Positions 45,613 to 56,600 of a stretch of 64,000 nt of DNA are shown piece after piece; the stretch's first letter is position 1; each line of letters starts with the position of its first letter. The notes under the pieces were generated by a model. The model searched no databases. It was not told the DNA's origin and saw only the letters and a list, made by a program, of their open reading frames with translations. Source of the stretch: Chondrosia reniformis (lineage: Eukaryota; Porifera; Demospongiae; Chondrillida; Chondrillidae); contig OX359193.1 in assembly GCA_947172415.1 (NCBI GenBank), positions 8,209,501 through 8,273,500 on the forward strand, read 5' to 3'. The position numbers and the translations under genes were made by a program.

Positions 45613-48600
45613 TTAAGTGTCTTCCTCTTCAAGTACTACAAGCCGGGATCGAGGGGGTACGTTGTCTCCATCACTGAAGAGCACTTCCTTAATAATACTG
45701 TCTGCAGGGGCTACTATTGTAGTCTACAGACACAAAGAATAAAAAATAAAATGGAGAATTAAGCATTTTATCTCTCAAAGTTTCTGATCTTCTGCATGCA
45801 TATTCCAACTAGTATAAATGCCAAATGTTCCCATAGCAGTCTGCTATTAGGTACATACCTCCATTTTCATGCCACTCAGTGTTACCAGGGGATTTCCCTT
45901 TTCCACCTTCTCCCCAGGTTTCACAAATACCTACCAATAAATGATATACAAGTGTCAGTTATTTGTGTATTGACATGCGGTGATTCACGTCAAGTTTTCA
46001 ATACCTTTAAGACAACACTTGGATAAACAGGAGACCTTGTACCTCCTCCTTCTTGTCTCCTGGCTTTGTAGAAGTGTGGAGCTGGAATTGATATCTGATA
46101 GTTACCAAGCTTATGTGGAGAGGGAAGAGAAATGAGTAAGGATTTCGGGAATAAAGTGTGTGAGGATGATGGGAGTGATGTGTGTGAGGATGGTGGGAGT
46201 GATGTGTGGGGGTGATGGGAATGATGTGTGGGTGGGGGTGATGGGAGTGATGTGTGGGGGTGATGGGAGTGATGTGTGGGTGTGATGGGAGTGATGTGTG
46301 TGTGGGGGTGATGGGAGTGATGTGTGGGTGTGATGGGAGTGATGTGTGTGTGGGGGTGATGGGAGTGATGTGTGGGTGTGATGGGAGTGATGTGTGGGGG
46401 TGATGGGAGTGATGTGTGTGGATTATATGAATATTGGTCTATTGCAATGTATGCACCTGGTGACGGACTTACTTCAGAGAAGATGTGAATAGTTCTGTCA
46501 ATTATAGCAATGTTACTTGTAGTATAAGAGTTTCCCAAATGGGTTGTTAAACACAGGCGACCATTCTCAAAGACAAGTTTACCAGAGACTGGCATATCTA
46601 ATATCTACAATAAGTGATACACTAGTAATACATGTGCTATATAAGGACGATGCAGGTGGAAGAGTGAGGGGGAGGAGGAGGGTGCAGGTGGAAGGGTGAG
46701 GAGGAGGTGCAGGTGGAAGGGTGAGGAGGAGGTGCAGGTGGAAGGGTGAGGAGGAGGGTGCAGGTGGAAGGGTGAGGAGGAGGTGCAGGTGGAAGGATAA
46801 GGGAAAAGGGGAGGGTGCAGGTGGAAGGGTGAGGAGGAGGGTGCAGGTGGAAGGGTGAGGAGGAGGTGCAGGTGGAAGGGTAAGGGAAAAGGGGAGGGTG
46901 CAGGTGGAAGGGTGAGGAGGAGGTGCAGGTGGAAGGGTGAGGAGGAGGTGCAGGTGGAAGGGTAAGGGAAAAGGGGAGGGTGCAGGTGGAAGGGTGAGGG
47001 GGAGGAGGAGGAGGAGGGTGCAGGTGGAAGGGTGAGGAGAAGGTGCAGGTGGAAGGGTAAGGGGGAAGAGGAGGGTACAGGTGGAAGGGTGAGGGGGAGG
47101 AGGAGGGTGCAGGTGGAAGAGTGAGGGGGAGGAGGAGGGTGCAGGTGGAAGGGTGAGGAGGAGGTGCAGGTGGAAGGGTAAGGGAAAAGGGGAGGGTGCA
47201 GGTGGAAGGGTGAGGAGGAGGAGGAGGGTGCAGGTGGAAGGGTAAGGGGGAAGAGGAGGGTACAGGTGGAAGGGTGAGGGGGAGGAGGAGGGTGCAGGTG
47301 GAAGGGTGAGGAGGAGGAGGAGGGTGCAGGTGGAAGGGTGAGGAGGAGGAGGGTGAGGGTGCAGGTGGAAGGGTGGGGGGAGAAGAGGGGAGGGTGAAGG
47401 GTGGAAAGGTGGTATTAAGGGATCACCTCAACTGCCTGGCTATCACCGGCTCTGTGCAGTTTCTGGATAACAAAAGTGTTTTCATCCATGTAGGACACCT
47501 CCAAGGTGACATCTACACACACACAAACTGGTATATCAGATTACCATAACAATATGCAACACTGTCTTACCTTCCTCTCTACATTTCAGCTGTATCCTCC
47601 GCAAACTCTCCGCGTTCAGTCTCTTACCAGAGTTGCAATTAAAGGGAGAATATGGATCTAGAGGAATCACGTCAGCCATTCCTTTAAGACCATCACAGTT
47701 TCATGGGATGTCAGTATTGTCACATTAATGCCATAAGAACTGACCCTTTTCAAATGCCCTCATCAGAGAGTACTGGTAGTTCTCCCAAGCCAACAGAGCA
47801 GCACATCCCAGTGCTATTCCCTGTGTTGTCATGGGAACAGGTTTAGCAAACAAGTCCTCTTTATGTTGCTATGTAGGGAGAATGACAGTCTTTGAAAGTT
47901 CCAATAGTGGCAGCTTTAGAAAAGGTCTCACAGGTATAAATCCAGTGTGTACATCTCCACTGATGAAGCTTGGATGAGATGCCAGTTTTCCAAGGAAATC
48001 TACATTGGTCTCCAGACCTGCAATCTATGTGGTAATTCAGCAGAACAGGATGTGTATGGTTAATGTACTTTCAGCATGCCAAAAGTGAGGTGTGCATGTA
48101 AAATGGGGATTTACAAGACTAAAATATCTGTATACCTGATAGCTGTGAAGAGCAGATGTGAGTCTCTTTAAGGCACTTGTCCTATCCTCTGACCAAACAA
48201 CTAGCTTAGCAATCATGGGATCATAGAAATGGGAGACCACATCACCTGAAATCACATCAAAGGGACCCACATCAAAGGGACCCACATCAAAGGGACCCAC
48301 AATCAAAGGGACCCACATCAAAGGGACCCACAATCAAAGGGACCCACATCAAAGGGACCCCACATCAAAGGGACCCACAATCAAAGGGACCCACAATCAA
48401 AGGGACCCCACATCAAAGGTCCAAGTGCTATTTCAGTTGCACAAGATTTGTGCCACTTACCTTGCATAACACCTGTGTCTATTCTAACCACTTCTGAGGG
48501 AACAGGAGGATTCAGGTACACTAGGGTACCGGGACTTGGAGTGAAATCTCTGCAAACAGGACCATCATCGACTACACTCAGGTGAAGTTCCACAGGATGC

Positions 48601-51517
48601 AATCACTAACTGGTGAGGGTTTTCTGCATAGATCCGAGCCTCAAAAGCATGTCCCCTAGCTTGCAAGTCCCTCTGCTCTACTGGTAGGGAATACCCAGCT
48701 GCTACCTATAGGCATGCACAAGATACAGTGACCTACATACGCATATAAATAAAACAAGAGAGTCAGGTACTTGACAGTACCTTTAGCTGCCACTCCACGA
48801 GGTCTACTCCAGTAATCATTTCTGTGATTGGGTGCTCCACTTGCAGCCTTGTGTTCATCTCCATAAAGTAGAAGTTCTGGTCGGCATCAAGTATGAACTC
48901 TACAGTTCCTAATGTCATACATGCGGCCACATTACGCTGTCATACTTACCCTAAGCTCAATCATTCCTAATTAAGGCCCACCTGGTCCAAACTACTGCAT
49001 CACCCAGTCTAAGTTAATGCCACCTGGTCCAAAAATACTTACCTGGTTCTAATTAAGGCCCACCAGGTCCAAATTAATGGCCACCTGGTCCCTATTAAGG
49101 CCCACTACTCTTATTAAATGCCCACCCGTTTCTATATGATGCTCACCTGCTCCTACATATCCAACTGCCTTGGCTGCCTTAACAGCTGCTGTGCATATCC
49201 TTTCTCTCACATCAGGTCTCAGACCAGGCTGGTATGGGCAGTAAGGAGACTACTGTAAACATAGTATATTCCAGTATAACTCTGTAAACTTACAGCTGGA
49301 GCTTCTTCGATGATTTTTTGATGTCTTCTCTGAACACTACAATCTCTCTCAAACAGATGTATAGTGTTACCCTCTTTATCAGCAAATACCTGAACCTCAA
49401 CATGCCTGGCAGCAAAGTGCAATACAATGGGGTAGAGTGTAGTGGAGTGGAGTGGAGTGGAGTGGAGTGTAGTGGAGTGGAGTGGAGTGTAGTGGAGTGG
49501 AGTGGAGTGGAGTGGAGTGGAGTGTAGTGGAGTGGAGTGGAGTGGAGTGTGGCAGAGTGGAATGGAGTGGAGTGGAGTGTGGCAGAGTGGAATGGAGTGG
49601 AATGGAGTGGAGTGGAGTGTGGCAGAGTAGGGTGATTCCAAATACATACCTTGGTGTATCCACAAATTTCTCAACTAGGACCTTGTCATCTCCAAAGGCA
49701 GCTTTGGACTCACTTTTACATGATTCAAGGAGACTGTCAAAGTCTTTGGGATCATGCACTATCCTCATACCCTGCAGTACAGCACAGCATTGAAGCACAG
49801 GTGGCAAGCAGTACATAGTCAGTTGGAAATACTCAATATTAAGGTTGTTGACCGTTACATTTTGAAGACCAATCATATCAAGAGGAAGTATGTTAATCAG
49901 TTGTTAAAACATTTAAAGACAGTTTAATAATTACATAACTCGTATATAGAGATAACAATGCAGTGAGGCCTTTGTGATAGACTACAAGTGGTGTACAAGT
50001 GATAACCAAACCACAACTGTTTCATCATATCAGAGGAGTGCCATAACAGAGATCAACTGCTATGGAAATTGAACCCAAGACAACTGATAAAGGCCAGTGT
50101 ATGTGCAACTGCCCATAGCAACGCTCTATTCATATGTCCCTCTCGTACCAAGCTACTAATTTGTACTCATTCCAATTGACTGATTCGATTAGACTGGATC
50201 ATGTCAGTCAACAGCACGTAACCAACCCGCTAACATGTCTATTATATATACCTTCACTCCAGACAAGTGGCCTTAGTAATGCAATTCATTAAACCCTGCA
50301 CTCACCTTCCCACCTCCACCGAGGTCCGCCTTCAGAAGGACCGGATATCTGTAGCGATGATAACATTTATAGCGCATTATTCAGAACTAAAGTACACACT
50401 ACATGCCCCTCCCCTCCCTTCTCTCTCTCTCTCCCTCTTCCCTCCCCTCCCTCTCCCTCTCTCTCTCCCTCTCCCCTCCCCTCCCTTCTCTCTCTCTCTC
50501 CCTCTTCCCTCCCCTCCCTTCTCTCTCTCTCTCCCTCTCCCCTCCCCTCCCTCTCCCTCTCCTCAGGGAATATTCGATCAACCAACCCAAGTTTGTCGGC
50601 CTCCATTTTCAACTTTTGGCTGGATTGGTCATCACCATAGTAACCAGGAACTACTGGTACATCAGAAGCACTCATAATTTGCTTGGAAACTCTAACAAAA
50701 TCAATAAATACATAATTTGAAGTATGTCCACAAATTTAAAATATTTCTGACCGTTTAATTCCCATTTGTTCTATTGCTGTAGCTGGTGGACCAATAAACT
50801 CTAAACCTGATATGGCACAAAGATTTGAAAAATCCTTATTTTCTGACAGGAACCCATACCCTGGATGGATTGCCTACAACAATTGCACACACATGTGCAG
50901 TTAGTCATTACATGCAACCAACTCCTAAGGCTCACCTGAGCCCCTGATGTCTTGGCTACATTGATAATCTTCTCCTGAAGCAGATAGCTTTGACTAGAAG
51001 GAGCAGGTCCTATGCAGTGTGATTCATCAGCCTACAAAACAAGAACTAGCAATTCCAGCAATTCTAGTCGAGTGAATGGAAGGGCTCTGATTTATAGGAT
51101 TACATTTTTACCATTTTAACATGCAGGGCATTCTTATCCGCTTCACTGTACACTGCCACTGTCTTGATACCCAATCGCTTTGCCGTCCTCATCACGCGAC
51201 AGGCTATCTCTCCGCGATTGGCTATTAAAACTTTATCAAACATTTTCAAATCTAATGCAAGTAAGATATCAAGATACAGCAGATATGCTAAGGGACTGTC
51301 ACAGCTACAGACAAGCTCGCCGCGTACCTCGGGAGGCTGGAGTACTGCTGGACCACTTCTGATGTCTAAAGTTGGCATACGGTAGCACAATTGATATCTG
51401 ACAGAGCACACGCTACAGCTAAACTCACCCTCCTATAGTCAAATTACTTCTGTTCCAAGGTGCAGTCCTTAGAGACGGCTGTCGGCAAGTCTTCTCCAGA
51501 AAACCAACGAACGCCAT
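45613..51517 (-). CDS. MCCC1: methylcrotonyl-CoA carboxylase alpha (biotin) subunit
   Basis: About 21 exons from 51517 to 45613. It carboxylates biotin and, with MCCC2, 3-methylcrotonyl-CoA in mitochondrial leucine breakdown. A short exon ([20 protein letters not shown]) looks like a transit peptide and joins [20 protein letters not shown]. The biotin carboxylase domain follows with [62 protein letters not shown] and [20 protein letters not shown], then [17 protein letters not shown] and the connecting region. The biotinyl domain ends the protein with LSGMKME, the biotinylated Lys, and [15 protein letters not shown]. The connecting region and CoA-carboxylase context fit MCCC1 rather than PCCA or PC, though PCCA is the main alternative. 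Exons are complete and in order. Many introns are filled by unrelated minisatellites. Confidence 0.92.
46160..46425. repeat. minisatellite in MCCC1 intron (gtgatgtgtgtgggggtgatggga type)
   Basis: Units of about 20-26 bp alternate short (gtgtgggtgtgatgggagtga) and long forms. Confidence 0.9.
46655..47405. repeat. 750-bp G-rich minisatellite in MCCC1 intron
   Basis: Units of about 27-35 bp built on ggtgcaggtggaagggtgag plus gaggagg, with interspersed variants gtaagggaaaaggggag. It occupies almost an entire intron. Confidence 0.95.
48246..48422. repeat. 17-18-bp minisatellite in MCCC1 intron
   Basis: About ten copies of acatcaaagggaccc or caatcaaagggaccca. Confidence 0.95.
48955..49150. repeat. 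degenerate repeat in MCCC1 intron
   Basis: Loose copies of ggcccacctggtccaaatta and related words, suggesting an older or decaying array. Confidence 0.6.
49425..49630. repeat. 5-bp-based satellite (agtgg)n in MCCC1 intron
   Basis: Repeats of agtggagtggagtgtagtgg and agtgtggcagagtggaatgg, a two-level array on a GGAGT core. Confidence 0.95.
50400..50570. repeat. CT-rich repeat in MCCC1 intron
   Basis: Runs of ctctctctctccctctcccc and cctcccctcccttctc in higher units of about 57 bp. Confidence 0.95.
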
Positions 51518-51562
51518 TTTTATTTATCGTAGATAAAACGTTAAACAACGGGAAAAATATAG
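51518..51562 (-). promoter_or_regulatory. 45-bp gap between same-strand genes, with AATAAA beside the MCCC1 start
   Basis: On the minus strand the gap ends GATAAATAAAAATGG, so a polyadenylation-type AATAAA for the upstream fucosyltransferase-like gene lies just before the MCCC1 ATG. There is no room for an ordinary independent promoter and 3' UTR. Confidence 0.6.
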
Positions 51563-53068
51563 TTATTTACAGAATTGATTGCATTCTAAATCAAAAACTT
51601 TATCATTTGAGGGTGTTGTTAGGAACAGTGCATGTAGCTGCATCTGAAAGTTGCCTCCTCCGAGCAAGAAGAGGAATTCTCCCTTAGCCAGCCCACCCAT
51701 TTCCACAAGTGAGAACAGACCGCCATTTCTAGGTGTACCCTCTCCCCCTGCAGGGTGGTACCGACAGGGGAGCCATTTGTACTCTTGTGTTATTAGGCTA
51801 TAGATGAAGTTCATGGAGGTAGCACAATGATATGCAGTCCCACAGGTATCCGTGACACCGGTATCCATGACAACAAGAAGCTGATGGTTAGGATGGCTTT
51901 CCAGTACATCATCCACTGTCGCCTTCAGCTTGTCCAAACAGCATCTGATTGTCTCTGTGTCTGAAGCCAGCCCAATCCCCTTGATCAGCCTCTCAGCCCT
52001 GATGTGCACACTCAAGTAAGGTTGTGTGAGGTTGCAGAGCTGAAGGAAGCTCCTAGAGAGAGCCGCCACATCAGCAGAATGTTGGATGGGCCTAGTGGAG
52101 CAGTAGACAAAGTTGGAAAGGGAGGACTTGGTAATGACTTGGAATCGACTATCCATGTCCCTGTAACCCTCCTCTTTGAGTGGTTGTCTGTCAAAGGATC
52201 CAATTGAACAGTCATTCATTGAGCATCCTCTCCATGTGAGGAAGATGAACAGACGAGGACCTTCTTCTCCTTTTAAATGAGTCATAAACTGATCTGAATA
52301 CACAATACTCTTGTAATCAAAACAAATCACCTTGGTAATTTCCATTTTCCTGTTCCTTGCATTAAAGCGCTTTGATTCTGCCATCAGTGCAGATTCAATT
52401 CCATTGATTAATTCAGTTTCTTCATAGTAAAACACATTTGAGCATTCAATAATGCCACTGTTATCCAAACTGTGGTACAATCTGTTCCGGAGGAGATTAT
52501 CGGTGTCGAGACTTGTATGAACCTCTCGAGGCGGGTGGTTATTTGGAATGCCATACATTAACACAACTTGGGATGGAGGGTCGGAGAACACTTGTGTGTA
52601 TCGAGCCATGCTAATACCAGCGCAATCGTGCAGGACACTATTAAGGGCTAATAGATCCATCAGGTAAAGGGCGTCACTTGCGCGCGGTCTGTCTACCTCT
52701 GGAAGGAAGGTTAGTAAACCATATGGTCTTGAGTCCACCAGTAGAGGTTCTACGAGGGAGAGCTCCCAGTCGGCCGCGAGGGTAGCTAGAGATAGTACCT
52801 CATGCCTGAGCGCACTGAACAGCTGCTCGTGGTAACTCAATGCCATGAGATAAGATTGCTTCTTTCTGGTCGGTGGGATGGGGCGGAGGTGACTTTGCAG
52901 TGTTGTTCCATTAGGTGTGCTTCCAATTAGGTAGCGTTGTCTAACTCTTTCGAGGTAGGCCAATCGCGTTTCTCTTTGACAGAAAAGAGTAAATTTGGTT
53001 ATTATGAGGGAGAGGACCAAGATAAATAAAATTAAGAAGGGCTTTTGGCTACGGATCCTATCAAGCAT
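51563..53068 (-). CDS. intronless type II membrane protein, putative O-fucosyltransferase-like glycosyltransferase
   Basis: A single 501-aa frame. An N-terminal signal anchor (PFLILFILVLSLIITKFTLF, about 10-29) follows a short basic cytoplasmic end, the layout of Golgi glycosyltransferases. The luminal part contains YLSVHIRAERLIKG, reminiscent of the HxR sugar-nucleotide motif of GDP-fucose O-fucosyltransferases, and a C-terminal GGLFSLVEMGGLAKGEFLFL. NGT and NLT are possible N-glycosylation sites. The family call rests on layout and one motif, so it is tentative; another GT-B-fold transferase is possible. The lack of introns sets it apart from neighbours. Its stop is 45 bp from the start of MCCC1 on the same strand. 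Confidence 0.5.
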   Translation of the reverse strand: MLDRIRSQKPFLILFILVLSLIITKFTLFCQRETRLAYLERVRQRYLIGSTPNGTTLQSHLRPIPPTRKKQSYLMALSYHEQLFSALRHEVLSLATLAADWELSLVEPLLVDSRPYGLLTFLPEVDRPRASDALYLMDLLALNSVLHDCAGISMARYTQVFSDPPSQVVLMYGIPNNHPPREVHTSLDTDNLLRNRLYHSLDNSGIIECSNVFYYEETELINGIESALMAESKRFNARNRKMEITKVICFDYKSIVYSDQFMTHLKGEEGPRLFIFLTWRGCSMNDCSIGSFDRQPLKEEGYRDMDSRFQVITKSSLSNFVYCSTRPIQHSADVAALSRSFLQLCNLTQPYLSVHIRAERLIKGIGLASDTETIRCCLDKLKATVDDVLESHPNHQLLVVMDTGVTDTCGTAYHCATSMNFIYSLITQEYKWLPCRYHPAGGEGTPRNGGLFSLVEMGGLAKGEFLFLLGGGNFQMQLHALFLTTPSNDKVFDLECNQFCK

Positions 53069-53613
53069 CTTCCATTAACGAGGGATGGGGGTCATGTCAT
53101 GGAAATGATCGTGACAGACAGCAGAAGATGTTGTTGATGATATAGTGCGCTAAACGTTTGCACAATATATAGAACTGCTTGCAATTACATGCATATGCAG
53201 TACGTAGTCGTATAGCCTATGATGCAACATAGTGTATGGTTTCTTAATTGGTTCTTTGGTGTTATAGCTACCCTACAAAATATGCATGGGCAGAGCGTAT
53301 ACTGGAGGAGATGTGTTGTTAACATAAAAACGAAACAAGTGGAATCTATATATAAAAACAAATTATATAAAATATTTGAGATAGTCTACATATTAAGGGA
53401 TAAGTTCAGAATCTTAATTGTTTTGCAGGAGGTTTAATGTGCTATTTTGTACTTGTGGGAAATGTCTCGTGTCAAATACAAAACGTAAACCTTTGACCGC
53501 GTACTGTTTACGAAGTTTATATAAAGTTTGGTCCGAAATTAAAGCTCATACGGGTATAGGATCGAAAGAAAGAACACTATATCAATCAGTCGTTTAGCTG
53601 AGCAGTCGAACCG
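53069..53613. promoter_or_regulatory. divergent promoter region between fucosyltransferase-like gene and glypican
   Basis: 545 bp between opposite start codons. AT-rich, no other supported gene. Confidence 0.45.
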
Positions 53614-56600
53614 ATGTCAGTGCTGCACTACGTCCTAGCCTATGTTTTAGCGCTTAATCAAGTGTTTGCCATATATTTGGAGACTTATCAAGACGCAAAT
53701 TTCACTTGCAAAACGATAATAAAAGGGGTGAAACTAGACAGCCGAAAGCCCTTAACAGGTGAGACGATTAATATTGCTCTTCGTTTCCATATACATGCGG
53801 TCCCTTTGGTAGTTATATAATCCAGGCCAATATAATCTAATAATTAGAAAGGGCAAACAATTATATGTAGATATATGCCTACAGTTGCATGTCTGAAAAT
53901 AAAATCCCAAATGAGTCGAGTATATGTTATAATTAATGTGTGTATGTATGTGTGAAAGGGAGAGAGAAACACAAGAGTGTATATATTGTCACTGCCAGTA
54001 AGAGTTACAGTTTATATATATTTCATACGTAATCAAAATTGTCATGTATGGCCCAGAGAAGAAAAAGGAGACTGTGCATGCATGTCCTCATCCACTCTCT
54101 GTAAATTTGTCCTTATTTGTATTGAGTATAGCAATTTGAAATTGTATTATTGTGTGTTCTTTTCCGATTCCTTAGCCTCATATATTCAAGTAATCATAGT
54201 CGTTGGTTATTCATCTGTGGGCTATCAAGCACTATATATATTCGTAAAGTTTTGACAAAATTGTAAAAAATAGCTGCCTTTGTAATCTATATTTTAATCA
54301 CAATAACCCTATTATGCTAAATATACATGATCTGGATAGGTATTATGTGGGTTGGTATGGGCAATTAGGTCCAAAGTAGGTCATATACCTAGATTTGATA
54401 AGGGTCGTTAGTTTTGAACAAAGTGTTTAACTGTTCAACATATTTGATCTTTTGAAGTCCACATAATCCAAGTCAGTGTAGGAGGATATGTCTATATATG
54501 TACAAAAATATACTGAAGTTCCCTGTATATATATATATATATATCTGCTATATATTTATACACCTGGTCCAGATTCTCTCTAATTTCAATTCCTGTTCTA
54601 CGTACTATTTGTGTGAACAATATATTTATTAATATTCTTTTGTTAGTTCATAAAATGTACCTATATATTATATATATGTATATGTGAATGTAAATTATAG
54701 CTATGTGTTACTATATATATATGCATATAGTTATGATGCCATATATAAAGTATAAAGTTACCAATGAGCTAATTGTATCATTGTGGTGTGGTGGCCTGTA
54801 TGTGACCACTTATCAGCTGTACCATTAATTAGTTCAAATGCACCACTTTACAGTGTCTGCTCAATCTGCTTGCGGAGGTGATGCCAGCTGTTGCGGCTTA
54901 GCTACAGAGAAGAAACTGAAGATAAGAGCTGGAATTGAATTATACCAGAGTTACATTGATCAGATGAAGCGATCAATGCCATTTTGTTTTCTATTGAACA
55001 ACAGACAAATTGAAGGTATATTATATACATACACTCGATCCGTTGTTGGGGCAACCAAGACAAATTTTATCCCACAACCGTTGTGTAACTATAATAAGAG
55101 GCGCTTTGGCCTCTTATTATAGTTATACACATTGATAGCATAGTTATACATTGTGATATCCCACCGATAACTCAGTAAATGCCAAAAGGCTAGGGGTGGA
55201 GTGTATAACTATTACTTATTTACAATGTCATGCATATATATGTATGTCTATATACACATTTGAGCTATAATCTATATATATAAGAGTAGTCACTGTATCC
55301 CAAAATATATTGTATTATATATGAATAGTCACTGTACAAATTAGAAACATTTTCTTTCTTTACATTGGGCCAGACAACTGTTTCTGGGAATTTTACCCTT
55401 CATCAGAGACTCTGGGATTCTTTGTCTTCTTCTCTAATTCATGTATTTCTAATGTATTATTTGTTGACATAAAATTAATTAGTTGGCATCTAGCTGCTCT
55501 TGGTATAATGTGAATGTTTGTACAACTATTCTGTTGCCAGGCAATGGATATTATACTTATTTAATATATTTTAAATATATGTTTCTTGGTTTACTAATTA
55601 GCTAATTAAAAGAATGTATATTATGCTTTGCCATTTAGATGACTTCAGGTTGCTCATGACAGATTATGCTGATTACATCCGTAACACTTTGTATAAATCA
55701 ATCTGCCATCTAAATTCATACATTTATATGCTCAAAGAATTTCCTTTGGTGATTGAGAAAGATACATTTCTGGAAGATTCCAAAGAGGAAATCATTCGAT
55801 TATTCTTTGATGTTCTTGTTGATTCAATGAATGAAAAATTGCAAAATCCAGATCAGTATTTTTGTATCAGAGAGTACATCTTGGATTTTGCCAAGAAGGA
55901 TATTGCCATAGTAACGAGTCCTGTCCTTCAACATCTTGCTCGGCTCAAAATATTGGTTGAAATATTAAAAGAGTCAAAAAATATTACTCAACAAATCTTA
56001 GGTACCCAGAAACTGACTAAATCTTGCAAATCAAAATTAATGAAGATGTTATATTGTTCTAAGTGCAAGGGGTATGATATAGTTAAGCCATGCAGAAGCC
56101 TCTGTCTAGAAACTGTTGTGAGTTGTTTAAGCTTTGTGGAACCATTGATAGCCAGATTGGATGAACTGTATTCAGCTGCATCAGTGATTGTCTCACAGGT
56201 TAGGCAATCAGACGGACTGGTATACTTGACTAACTACATCTATAACAACTTTATACCAAAACTGGAGTCCAATTGGTCCAGTGTACATATCAAGGTAAGC
56301 AATGTACCTATTCTTGCATATATTAGGACATATCTATACGTATATATGTATGATATGTATGCAATTAGTTTTCCAAATTACCTGTATATCTGATTTAATT
56401 AAACTGCTATTTGGGCTGTACATAGTAACAATTGTGACATCTTTATGTACAGTATAAGAATACACTCTGTATCTTAGTAACCACATTTATAAACAAGATG
56501 TAGAACAATTTGCTTTTGGTTAGGTACTTTACAAACATGCAGGGCTATATTACATTTGTATGTATTGGACACTGCATGAGCTACAAAGTAGTTCTACCAA

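Noticed and set aside
46160..47405. CRISPR-like regularly spaced repeats
   Set aside because: The arrays are gap-free tandem repeats without unique spacers, inside introns of a eukaryotic gene.
49219..49876. Long frames with [10 protein letters not shown] or ECSGVEWSG
   Set aside because: Translation of the AGTGG satellite within an MCCC1 intron; the real exon sequence lies on either side.
51300..51363. Extra MCCC1 exon between 51363 and 51313
   Set aside because: Including it breaks the frame. Joining the exon ending at 51448 directly to 51251 keeps phase and gives a normal transit peptide to carboxylase junction.
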